Assembly: GCA_023457355.1 (NCBI GenBank)
Contig: JAEWLW010000039.1
Location: 1-62,463 of the forward strand
Origin: Bacillota bacterium
GTDB taxonomy: Bacteria; Bacillota; Clostridia; Oscillospirales; Ruminococcaceae
Direction of reading: 5' to 3'
DNA length: 62,463 nucleotides
The position numbers and the translations under genes were made by a program. This document shows positions 7,640 through 15,893 of the stretch, piece after piece. Below the pieces are notes generated by a model. It was not told where the DNA came from. It did not search any database and saw nothing but the letters and a program-made list of their open reading frames with translations. Positions within the stretch are counted from its first letter, which is position 1. Each line of letters opens with the position of its first letter.

Positions 7640-9349
7640 GTGACAGAATGCAAAATAATGGCGGCAACAGGTGCCGTTCCCGGTGTTGCCCGGGGTTATC
7701 TTCATTTTTTGCGCCGGGATATCCACAAGGAACTGACGCGTTACCGTCAGCAGGCGCCACCGCAGGAAGTGCGGCGGTTTTATGATGCGCGTGCCATTGC
7801 GGTTGGGCAAACCGACAGGCTGGCGGCAATATTGCGGGAAGAACATCAGGATGCACAGGCGGCCATCCTGGAGGCGCGAAGCCTGATTCTCGCGGATACA
7901 TACTTTGAATCGCTGGTGTGCGAAAAAATACAAGCTTTGGGCTTTACAGCCCCTGTGGCTGTGCTGCAAAGCAGTGAAGAAATGGCCGGCCCGATTTTGG
8001 CGCTGGCGGATGCCTATCTCAGGGAACGAGCCGCCGACATTCAAAACGCAGGGGCACAGATTGCTGAAATTCTGCTCGGGGTTCAGCAAGCGGAATTCAG
8101 GGCGCCCGCCATTTTGTTCGGGGAGGAGATCGACCCTTCGCTGATTGCCGGCCTTTCGCAGAAGGCGGCCGGATTCATCATCGGCAGCGCCAGCATCACC
8201 TCGCACGCGGTAATTTTGGCACGATCCAGAGGTATCCCCACGCTGGTGGGGGTGCCTGACCTGCGCGGAGAGGTTGCGGACGGCGCACCGGTTATTCTGG
8301 ACGGCGGGGAAGGGCTGTTGATTGTGAACCCCGATGCGGATACCGACCGGCGATACCAGTCTCAAATAGAAGCGCAGGCGCAGAAGGAGCGGGAATACCG
8401 TCGCCTTGCGTCTGCTGTGGCGCGCACAAAAGATGGATTTGAAGTCACGTTGGCCGCCAATATCGGGTATCCGGAGGAGCTTGAACAGGCGAAGCATTAT
8501 GGGTATCAGGGGGTCGGGCTTTTCCGCACGGAATTCTTGGTTTTAGGAAAAGGCGGTTTGCCTTCCGAGGAGGAACAGTTTTCCGCTTACCGAAGCGCTG
8601 TTGAGCGGTGTGAAAACCACCGCTGCATCATTCGCACCCTGGATATCGGCGGGGACAAACCGCTTGCTTGCTTAAAAATTCCGCCGGAGCAAAACCCGTT
8701 TTTAGGTTGGCGGGCCATTCGAATCAGCTTAAAGCAACCGGATTTGTTTTTGACCCAGCTACGCGCGATTCTTCGCGCCGGTGTGTTCGGAAAGGCGGCG
8801 GTGATGCTGCCTATGATTTCCAGCGTTGAGGAACTGCGTCAGGCGAAGCTTTTGATCGCGCGGGCGATGGCGTCACTTGAGAAAGAGAACATTCCTTTTG
8901 CAAAGGATATTGAGATCGGTATCATGATTGAAACCCCTGCGGCGGCGATTATGGCGGAACAGTTTGCGAAAGAGTGCGATTTTTTCAGTATCGGAACCAA
9001 CGACCTGACACAGTACACGCTGGCTGTGGACAGGGGGAATCCCCTCGTCTCCGGGCTATACAGTTACTTTCACCCGGCAGTGCTGCGGCTGGTCCGCCAT
9101 GTCATTCAACAGGCGCACAGCCAGGGGAAGTGGGTGGGCATGTGTGGCGAAATGGCGGGCGACCCGGCTGCGGCGCGGCTGCTGTGCTCCTGGGGAATAG
9201 ACGAGTTGAGCATGGGATTATCCCATATTCCATTGATAAAACAGGTAATTCTCGCGTGTGAAACGGACCGGCACTGGGCCGACGCGGCTCTCACCCTTGC
9301 GACGGCGGATCGGGTGAAAGCCTATCTGAAAGGCGACGGGGCGCCCTGA
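7640..9349 (+). CDS. PTS Enzyme I (PEP-protein phosphotransferase), Dha operon copy
   Basis: A 569-residue Enzyme I with the complete domain order: N-terminal HPr-interaction helices, the phosphohistidine domain (SITSHAVILARS, His189) and the PEP-binding TIM barrel ending in the MCGEMAGD motif with the catalytic cysteine. The start is GTG at 7640, nine bases after ATAGGAGGAA. It lies 15 bases after the HPr gene and before dhaK. The adjacency suggests a private PEP-to-DhaM phosphorelay. It is paralogous to the Enzyme I at 32853, so the symbol ptsI is not assigned to either copy. Confidence 0.95.
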   Translation: MTECKIMAATGAVPGVARGYLHFLRRDIHKELTRYRQQAPPQEVRRFYDARAIAVGQTDRLAAILREEHQDAQAAILEARSLILADTYFESLVCEKIQALGFTAPVAVLQSSEEMAGPILALADAYLRERAADIQNAGAQIAEILLGVQQAEFRAPAILFGEEIDPSLIAGLSQKAAGFIIGSASITSHAVILARSRGIPTLVGVPDLRGEVADGAPVILDGGEGLLIVNPDADTDRRYQSQIEAQAQKEREYRRLASAVARTKDGFEVTLAANIGYPEELEQAKHYGYQGVGLFRTEFLVLGKGGLPSEEEQFSAYRSAVERCENHRCIIRTLDIGGDKPLACLKIPPEQNPFLGWRAIRISLKQPDLFLTQLRAILRAGVFGKAAVMLPMISSVEELRQAKLLIARAMASLEKENIPFAKDIEIGIMIETPAAAIMAEQFAKECDFFSIGTNDLTQYTLAVDRGNPLVSGLYSYFHPAVLRLVRHVIQQAHSQGKWVGMCGEMAGDPAAARLLCSWGIDELSMGLSHIPLIKQVILACETDRHWADAALTLATADRVKAYLKGDGAP

Positions 9350-9422
9350 AAAAGAACAGGAATGGGTACGGAAGCAAGCGACTTGCTGCTCATAAATGAA
9401 AAACGAAAGAGAGGCATCTGTT

Positions 9423-10418
9423 ATGAAAAAAATAATCAATCAACCGGCGAATGTGGTTGACGAAATGCTGGAGGGGCTGGCGCTGGCTTATCCCCAATAT
9501 GTGCGCCGTCTGGAAGGGTTTAATGTCATCGTGCGCGCTGATGCCCCGGGCGATAAAGTGGCGCTGATCAGCGGCGGGGGCAGCGGCCATGAGCCTTCCC
9601 ACGCCGGGTGGGTTGGCAAAGGAATGCTGGATGCGGCTGTTGCGGGTGCGGTTTTTACCTCCCCGACGCCCGACCAGATTTATGAAGCGATTAAGGCGGT
9701 TGATGCCGGAAAGGGCGTCTTGCTGGTCGTTAAAAACTACACCGGCGATGTGCTGAACTTTGAGATGGCGGCGGAGATGGCCGAAGCGGACGGCATCGAG
9801 GTGGCGCAGGTCGTTGTAAACGACGACGTGGCCGTGGAAAACAGCACCTGGACCAGCGGGCGCAGAGGCATTGCGGGCACCGTGCTGGTGCATAAGATTG
9901 CGGGCGCGAAGGCGCAGAGCGGCGCAACGCTGGCGGAAGTAAAAGCAGTTGCCGAAAAGGTGATCGCCAATGTGCGCTCTATGGGCATGTCCATTTCGCC
10001 GTGCACGGTGCCGGAAGCGGGCAAACCGAGCTTTGAGCTGACCGAAAATGAAATGGAAATCGGCATGGGCATTCACGGCGAACCCGGAACCCATCGCGAG
10101 GCCATCCGCCCGGCGGATGAAATCACCGACCTGTTGCTGGAAAAACTGTTCGCCGATCTGCCGCTGGGTAGCGGGGACGAAACCGCCGTCATGATTAACG
10201 GCCTTGGCGCCACACCGCTGATGGAACTTTTTGTGGTTAACCGCAGGGTCGCGCATGTATTCGCTGAAAAGGGCATCCACATTATAAAAACGTATGTGGG
10301 AAACTATATGACGTCGCTTGAAATGGGCGGATTTTCGATCTCAGTCGTGAAGCTGGATGCAGAGCTGAAGGAATTGCTTCTGGCTCAGGCGGATACACCG
10401 GCGCTTGTGCAGCGCTGA
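9423..10418 (+). CDS. dhaK: Dihydroxyacetone kinase substrate-binding subunit DhaK
   Basis: A 331-residue DhaK. The GSGHEPSHAG motif near residue 50 and MGIHGEPG near 218 are both present; His218 is the residue that binds dihydroxyacetone covalently as a hemiaminal in characterised DhaK proteins, and the numbering agrees exactly. The ATG at 9423 follows AGAGAGG. Product is dihydroxyacetone phosphate for glycolysis. It is the last gene of the operon, whereas dhaK normally comes first. No glycerol dehydrogenase gene is in the window, so the source of dihydroxyacetone is not shown here. Confidence 0.94.
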   Translation: MKKIINQPANVVDEMLEGLALAYPQYVRRLEGFNVIVRADAPGDKVALISGGGSGHEPSHAGWVGKGMLDAAVAGAVFTSPTPDQIYEAIKAVDAGKGVLLVVKNYTGDVLNFEMAAEMAEADGIEVAQVVVNDDVAVENSTWTSGRRGIAGTVLVHKIAGAKAQSGATLAEVKAVAEKVIANVRSMGMSISPCTVPEAGKPSFELTENEMEIGMGIHGEPGTHREAIRPADEITDLLLEKLFADLPLGSGDETAVMINGLGATPLMELFVVNRRVAHVFAEKGIHIIKTYVGNYMTSLEMGGFSISVVKLDAELKELLLAQADTPALVQR

Positions 10419-10451
10419 TTTCACAGGACAATGAATATCCAACCGCACTAT

Positions 10452-10608
10452 TATAGTTGATTAATCTGAAAAGCCTATCCTTGCGGCCTGTTTTGCGCGC
10501 TGCTGCGTTGTTCTCCTTGACAGGCGGCAGCCTGCCTGCGTCGTCCGCCTTGCAGCGCAAAAAAATAATCTCGCAATGCCGGGCCATTTTTTAAGTTAAT
10601 CGACTATA
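10452..10608. repeat. TIR-bearing miniature element (MITE-like), 157 bp
   Basis: The ends form an imperfect 21-bp terminal inverted repeat: TATAGTTGATTAATCTG at 10452 onward and the complement of TATAGTCGATTAACTTA at 10588-10608. The inside is GC-rich, has no gene, and resembles a second stretch at 39768-39862. It sits between dhaK and the TetR gene. I see no clear target-site duplication. Its size and ends fit a non-autonomous transposable element; no matching transposase is in the window. Confidence 0.75.
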
Positions 10609-10716
10609 GATGTCCCGGCCGGCTTTTATAACAAGGCCCGGCCGGGCCGTCCCATGCCGATGGGCTGTTTTATGTGAAATCAAAATGAAGCGACAAGTTT
10701 GACAGGGAGGATTTTC

Positions 10717-11373
10717 ATGGTACGCACGTCTCAAACCAAGATGCAGCTTGCAAATTCGTTGAAGGAAATCATGAAGAAGGTGCCTTTTCATAACATTACG
10801 GTGCAAAATGTTGCGGATCATTGCGGTGTCAACCGCCAGACTTTCTATTACCACTTTAAAGATATGTTCGACCTGTTGGAATGGATTTATCAAAATGATA
10901 TTTTTTGCGCATTTCACGAGATTTCGACTAAAAACTGGCAGAATGTTCTGCTGGATACCATAAAATATGCCAAAAAGAACAAGTCTTTTTTAAGGAACAC
11001 CAATCGGTCATTGCGTAAGGAAACGATAGAAAAATATTTATACCCGTTTATTTACCAGCTGTTTGTACTGGTTTTTGATGACGCCTGTAAAGATTCCTAT
11101 ATAAAGATGGAAGAAAAGGACTTTATCCTGAAATTTTTCACCCATGCCTATGTCAATGTTATTATCCAGTGGATTGGAAACGGCATACAGGAAGAGGACG
11201 ACTTCCTGCTGGAAAAAGTGCAGATTCTCCGCAGAATGCTGCAATCGTACCGCAGCGCACAGGAGCTTCCCGATGCAATTACCATTTACAGCGGGCTGCA
11301 AAATGTAGCGATCAAGAGCGGCAGAAAAGTAGTCCAAGCCGATTATTCCTGTGCCATGGGTGACCGGAAATAA
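10717..11373 (+). CDS. TetR-family regulator, DhaS-like
   Basis: A 218-residue protein with an N-terminal TetR helix-turn-helix (NITVQNVADHCGVNRQTFYYH, about residues 28-48). The helical C-terminal part matches the size and style of the DhaS-type TetR subgroup, which activates dha genes with a DhaK paralogue in lactococci. The ATG at 10717 lies six bases after AGGGAGG. It is encoded just after dhaK but behind a mobile repeat, and probably has its own promoter. Control of the dha or glp promoters is an inference from position. Confidence 0.85.
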   Translation: MVRTSQTKMQLANSLKEIMKKVPFHNITVQNVADHCGVNRQTFYYHFKDMFDLLEWIYQNDIFCAFHEISTKNWQNVLLDTIKYAKKNKSFLRNTNRSLRKETIEKYLYPFIYQLFVLVFDDACKDSYIKMEEKDFILKFFTHAYVNVIIQWIGNGIQEEDDFLLEKVQILRRMLQSYRSAQELPDAITIYSGLQNVAIKSGRKVVQADYSCAMGDRK

Positions 11374-11490
11374 TTTTCCGAAAGGACGTTTTCACATTCC
11401 GCCAGCACGCTTTCCCTGCCTTCCAGGCATCGGCGGCGATGCGGCGGAAGAAAACGGTGTGCGGAAGAAATAAAACGGGTTTTAGCAGCG

Positions 11491-11586
11491 ATATCCCCGC
11501 AGGTTTTATACCTGCGGGGATATTATGATGCCGCGATGTTGGTCAGGCACGATTGCATTGCAATACGCGCCGCGGAGCTATATAAT
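11491..11586 (+). promoter_or_regulatory. Hairpin after tetR and promoter of the DUF1697 gene
   Basis: The 327-base gap 11374-11700 has a 13-bp perfect stem (ATATCCCCGCAGG at 11491-11503, complement at 11511-11523) that probably ends the regulator transcript, although no T run follows. A strong promoter follows: TTGCAA (11558-11563), 17 bases, TATAAT (11581-11586). The transcript would have a leader of about 108 bases before the DUF1697 ATG at 11701. Nothing else is seen in the gap. Confidence 0.65.
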
Positions 11587-11700
11587 GATTGAAGCATAAA
11601 ATGCGCCCAAGCGGCAATCATCGGAATATCTGCTGGTGATGGCCCGAACCAGTCAAAGCGCATAATTTAAATACGGAAGTCTGATCGCGGGGAGAAAAAC

Positions 11701-12255
11701 ATGAAGTATACGGTGCTTTTCAGGGGAATCAACGTCGGTGGGAAAAACGTTGTTAAAATGGTCGATTTAAGGCAACTGCTTCTCGGCTTGGGACTGAACA
11801 AGGTTCAAACCTATATCCAGAGCGGCAATGCGGTTTTTGAAACCCATCTGGATGAAGCGCGCCTGCGGGCGTTGATTGATAATGGCTTTATGGAACGCTT
11901 TGGGTTTAAATGCGCGGCTATGATACGGCGTGAAGATGAAATTAAAAACCTGATCGATCAGCTTCCGATTTCTGGGGCGGAGATTGCCGCCGCAGAAGCT
12001 GCGGATGCACATGTTGAGCATCTTTACATTTACTTTTTGGATTTTCCACCAGAACAGTCGCAGCTTGACGCGATCTGCAAAGGGTATACCGGCCCGGATA
12101 TTCTGCGGGCAGGGGAGCGGGAATTATATTTTCTCTGCCACCGGAGCATACGCCAGTCAAAGCTGGCCATTCATACCGCGAAAGTGTTTCATTCAGCCAC
12201 CGTGCGCAACTGGAACACCGTTCAAAAATTATATGGGATGCTGACGGCCCTGTGA
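11701..12255 (+). CDS. DUF1697 family protein
   Basis: A 184-residue cytosolic protein with the family's typical start (YTVLFRGINVGGKN), the following KMVDLRQLLLGLG segment, and the later IQSGNAVF motif. The length is normal. The function of DUF1697 is not established. It has its own promoter at 11558-11586 and a purine-rich GCGGGGAG ribosome site. It has no functional link to its neighbours that I can see. Confidence 0.88.
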   Translation: MKYTVLFRGINVGGKNVVKMVDLRQLLLGLGLNKVQTYIQSGNAVFETHLDEARLRALIDNGFMERFGFKCAAMIRREDEIKNLIDQLPISGAEIAAAEAADAHVEHLYIYFLDFPPEQSQLDAICKGYTGPDILRAGERELYFLCHRSIRQSKLAIHTAKVFHSATVRNWNTVQKLYGMLTAL

Positions 12256-12319
12256 TTCACTGCAATTTCCTGCAATCCGGGCGGGGGACGACATCCTATT
12301 ACAGAAGTGGGGAAATGCT

Positions 12320-14053
12320 GTGGAAGGCACCGTGGTGTTGAGTGTGCTCAATGCAAAATATATCCATGCGTCGCCGGCGCCCTGGTGCCTGGCGGCAGGT
12401 GTAAAGGCGTATGCGCCGGACTTATACAACCGGTTGCATATTGTGGAAGGCACCGTCAATCAGCCGGTTGTCGACGTGTTGGCGCGCATTGTGGCCGCTG
12501 AACCTGCCGTGGTGGGGTTTTCGTGCTATCTGTGGAACATCAACCACACACTGGCCCTTTGCACAGCGCTAAAACAAGCCCTGCCGTATGTGATTACAGT
12601 GCTGGGCGGACCGGAGGTCAGCTACTGTGCCAAAGAGGTGTTGCAAAACCATGCGCAGATAGACTATATTCTCGCCGGGGAAGGTGAAGAGAGCCTGCCG
12701 GCCTTTTTAACGGCGGTTTTTAAACGGAACCGGCCCGGCCCGCTGCCGGAGCAGGCATCGGTTGCCGGTCTTTGCGGACGACGTGCGGACGGCACCGTGT
12801 ACGAAAGTGCGCCTTGTGTGCTGGGCGGCGCGGTATCCTCGCCGCTTATAGCGGGTTATGCCGAGGCTGTGCGGGGGCGCATCGCTTATTTTGAAACGAG
12901 CCGCGGCTGTCCGTACGCCTGTGCGTTTTGCTTGTCGGGGCGCTGCGGCACCCCGCGCTATTTTGAATTGGATGGCGTTTTGCAGGATCTGTTGCGTCTG
13001 GCAAACAGCGGCACGCGCACCGTCAAATTTATTGACCGAACCTTCAATGCCAACCCTGCCCATGCCAACAGGATTTTGCAGTTTATCTTGACGCATTACG
13101 GAATAGTAATTCCGTCCGGCGTCTGCTTCCATTTTGAGATTGCGGGCGATATTTTAAGGGAAGACACTTTTGCCTTGCTGGCCAAAATGCCCGCTGGTGC
13201 GGTGCAGCTGGAAATCGGGATGCAGTCTTTCTGTGAAAAAACACTGGAGGCCGTTCACCGCAAAACCGATACCACTGTTTTGCAGGCCAATATTCTTCGT
13301 CTTGTTGCTATGGGGAATATGCACATCCACGTCGACCTTATCGCCGGGCTGCCCTATGAGGATTTGGCTGTGTTTGCCGAGAGCTTCAACAAGGGGTATG
13401 CCCTGAGGGCGCAAATGTTGCAGCTTGGGTTTTTAAAATTATTGTATGGCAGCCCCATGCGCAGCCTGCCGCAGGACTACCCATGCGCGTTTGACGGAAA
13501 AGCGCCCTATGAGGTGCGCACAACGCCATGGCTTTCCGCCGGGGATTTTGCGCTGCTGCACCACACGGAGGATGCCGTGGAGCGCGTATACAACAGCGGG
13601 CGCTTTTGGTTGACGGCGGCTTACGTGCTAAAGGCCGGCGGACAAACACCGTTTGAATTTTACACCGGGCTTGGCGTTTTTGCGCATAAGGCGGGGGTTC
13701 ATTGGCGCATTTCGCTGGATGACTACACCGCTGTTTTGCAGGCGTATTGCGCTTCGCTGCGGGGTGTTGATGAGGAAACGCTGCGCGATTTTCTGGTGCG
13801 CGACCGACTCTTGACCAATTCAACGGGGCGGTTGCCGCCCTGTCTTTACAGGCGGGATGCCCAGCTGGCGAAGGTGATCAGGCGCCTCTCGGGAAACCCT
13901 GAAACTGCGCCGAAAAAGGGTGTGCGTCGCGGCGTCGCCCTGCTGTATGCCGCAAAGGCTGCCTGCTGGGTGGATTACGTTCCCGAGGAAAGGAACCCTG
14001 TCACAGGCCGTTGGGTGCTAAATGAGATGCCGCTGGATGCGATACTGGGGTAA
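12320..14053 (+). CDS. B12-binding-type radical SAM protein (DUF4080-like)
   Basis: A 577-residue protein. The N-terminal part (VLSVLNAKYIHASPAPWCLA) resembles a cobalamin-binding Rossmann domain. The radical SAM core follows with CPYACAFC (Cys197, Cys201, Cys204), which ligates the [4Fe-4S] cluster that cleaves S-adenosylmethionine. The C-terminal ~150 residues match the DUF4080 tail seen on these proteins. The start is GTG at 12320 with AGTGGGG upstream. Substrate is unknown for the family. The typical His that would bind cobalamin is not evident, so actual B12 dependence is uncertain. Confidence 0.87.
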   Translation: MEGTVVLSVLNAKYIHASPAPWCLAAGVKAYAPDLYNRLHIVEGTVNQPVVDVLARIVAAEPAVVGFSCYLWNINHTLALCTALKQALPYVITVLGGPEVSYCAKEVLQNHAQIDYILAGEGEESLPAFLTAVFKRNRPGPLPEQASVAGLCGRRADGTVYESAPCVLGGAVSSPLIAGYAEAVRGRIAYFETSRGCPYACAFCLSGRCGTPRYFELDGVLQDLLRLANSGTRTVKFIDRTFNANPAHANRILQFILTHYGIVIPSGVCFHFEIAGDILREDTFALLAKMPAGAVQLEIGMQSFCEKTLEAVHRKTDTTVLQANILRLVAMGNMHIHVDLIAGLPYEDLAVFAESFNKGYALRAQMLQLGFLKLLYGSPMRSLPQDYPCAFDGKAPYEVRTTPWLSAGDFALLHHTEDAVERVYNSGRFWLTAAYVLKAGGQTPFEFYTGLGVFAHKAGVHWRISLDDYTAVLQAYCASLRGVDEETLRDFLVRDRLLTNSTGRLPPCLYRRDAQLAKVIRRLSGNPETAPKKGVRRGVALLYAAKAACWVDYVPEERNPVTGRWVLNEMPLDAILG

Positions 14054-14296
14054 TTATACGAATCTCAAATAGAACAGCGGACACCTTAACCGGTGTTTTT
14101 TCGCCATTCGTTGTCATCTTTGGCGGGCGCCAGCCCACCTGCATCCTCTTCCCAGACTGGCGAAAAAGCGTCTCGCCAACCTGCCCATCATTTTACCGGA
14201 GATCGCTATATCCTTGCCGGCAAGGCCTTTATGGCGTTAAATGCGTGCGGATTGTTCGGCGAATACCACGGCCTTTTTAAAAGCGCAGTTATTAAA

Positions 14297-14329
14297 GAGC
14301 CGGAAGACCAGCTGCTGGTCTTCCGGCTC
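14297..14329. terminator. Bidirectional terminator between convergent genes
   Basis: A 15-bp perfect stem (GAGCCGGAAGACCAG and its complement) with a three-base loop, between the rightward radical SAM gene and the leftward ABC-like gene. The remainder of the gap 14054-14387 holds nothing that I recognise. Confidence 0.75.
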
Positions 14330-14387
14330 ATATTGCTTTTTGAGACGCCAAATTTGTGATACCGGTCTATGGTGGGGCGCCAAACCT

Positions 14388-15893
14388 TCAAAACGTATCC
14401 TCGGTTGGCGGATAGGCCTCCTGATACAGTTTGAGCCACGGCGCGCTGATGGACATGGTGTGAAAATTGTGCCGTTCGTAAATCTCCCCGTTTTTCCCTT
14501 TCTGGATGCGGATTAAGCGGTTGGCCAGCGACAGGCTGTCCGCCAGTGTAACCGCCAGAATGACGACGGCGATCCCCTGGTCAAGCAACATCTTGAGCTG
14601 TTCCCAAATGTGCATGCGCAGCTCCATATCCGCCCGGCGAAAGGGCTGAATACAGAATGCTACCCTGGGCCGCTGGATGGCAACCCGGTGGTACACCAGC
14701 TCGTACTTTTGCATTTCGCTGAGCGAATCCACCCGCCGGTCAAACACTGCACTGCCAAGCAGCGGTGTATACTCCCGCCGAATGCCTTCCTGCACGCCGA
14801 CGCTGCTCCAAACCTCGGGCAGGCGGTGGTCCAGTGAAAAACAAAGGTTATCCAGATAGCTCATTTCATCAAACAGCATGGTTTTGGTCGGCAGTTCCTG
14901 AATGATTGCAATCTCTTTGCCCGGCCGGGGCAGCACCGGGTTTCCGGCCAGCCGGATAGCGCCGCTTTTAGGCTTTGTTTTGCCGTTGATGATGGAAAGC
15001 AGCTCGTCAAAAATCTGATGGTCCACGTCCTGAAGCACCACACATTCCCCCGGCGCCACCTGAAAGCTTAAGTCACGGATACATTGCCCCTGTATATGCG
15101 CCATTTCAAAAACGGGGTCACAGGCTTTATTCGCCGTTGTGTCTTTGATCATCTGTTGCTGAACCTTGCCGCTGTACACTTTTGTGTAATGCTGAAAGGT
15201 CTCCGGCGAGTCGGCGCCGCTTTTTAGGACCTTAATAATCCGGCCGTTGGACATCAAAGCGACCTTGTGGCAGACCTGAAAGAGCTCTTCAAAATGATAA
15301 TCGACATACAAAAAAGAAAAGCCCTGCACGGCATAATGCTTCAGCAGGCGGTGCACCTTTCTCAATTCGGTTTCCGAGAGGTTGGCGCTGATATCGCGCA
15401 GCACAATGAGCCTGTAACCGGCCACCACCGATTTGAGCACCGCGACCACAACGCGCTCAAAGGGGGATAGGTCGCCCACGTAACTGTCGGCCGAAATAAA
15501 AATATCAATGCTTTCCAAGAAGGGCAGCAACTGCCTGCGCAGGATGGACGGGCGCACCAGCCACGGTTTGAATCCCCGCCGCAGGACAAAGATATTGTCG
15601 GCCACCGTCAGATCCTCCACCAGGCAGCTTTCGCTTTGAATTAGCCCGATGCGGTTGTACCGGTAGGTTGCGGTTCGCCAGGTGTTCACCTGTTCTTCAC
15701 GGTAATAGACGTAGCCGTAGCGCAGCGGCGTATTGTATTGCAGCAGCTTGAGCAGCGCGGTCAGCCCGTGGTTGTTTACCGGCAGTAACCCCATAATCTC
15801 ACCGGAAAAAATGCTCAGGTTAAAATCCTCCAACTGAACAACGTCCTGTTCCAGACAGCTGACCCGCTCCATCCGCAACACCTCCCGCCTCAT
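14388..15893 (-). CDS. RbsA-shaped tandem ABC protein with degenerate ATPase motifs
   Basis: A 501-residue protein with the two-cassette layout of RbsA/XylG sugar ATPases, but the catalytic motifs are gone. In cassette 1 the Walker A reads PVNNHGLTAL (residues 38-47, no GK), the signature is LSPFER (142-147) and Walker B is LIVLRDIS (162-169). In cassette 2 Walker A is replaced by LQDVDHQ (about 287-293) and the signature is LSEMQKYEL (391-399). ATP hydrolysis is therefore unlikely. The ATG at 15893 overlaps the sensor kinase stop by four bases; a second ATG at 15872 with GGGAGGTG upstream is equally possible. Last gene after kinase and regulator, it may be a regulatory or scaffold subunit. 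Confidence 0.75.
   Translation of the reverse strand: MRREVLRMERVSCLEQDVVQLEDFNLSIFSGEIMGLLPVNNHGLTALLKLLQYNTPLRYGYVYYREEQVNTWRTATYRYNRIGLIQSESCLVEDLTVADNIFVLRRGFKPWLVRPSILRRQLLPFLESIDIFISADSYVGDLSPFERVVVAVLKSVVAGYRLIVLRDISANLSETELRKVHRLLKHYAVQGFSFLYVDYHFEELFQVCHKVALMSNGRIIKVLKSGADSPETFQHYTKVYSGKVQQQMIKDTTANKACDPVFEMAHIQGQCIRDLSFQVAPGECVVLQDVDHQIFDELLSIINGKTKPKSGAIRLAGNPVLPRPGKEIAIIQELPTKTMLFDEMSYLDNLCFSLDHRLPEVWSSVGVQEGIRREYTPLLGSAVFDRRVDSLSEMQKYELVYHRVAIQRPRVAFCIQPFRRADMELRMHIWEQLKMLLDQGIAVVILAVTLADSLSLANRLIRIQKGKNGEIYERHNFHTMSISAPWLKLYQEAYPPTEDTF

Noticed and set aside
14388..15893. A second functional sugar ABC ATPase
   Set aside because: Walker A, signature and Walker B are all degenerate in both cassettes.
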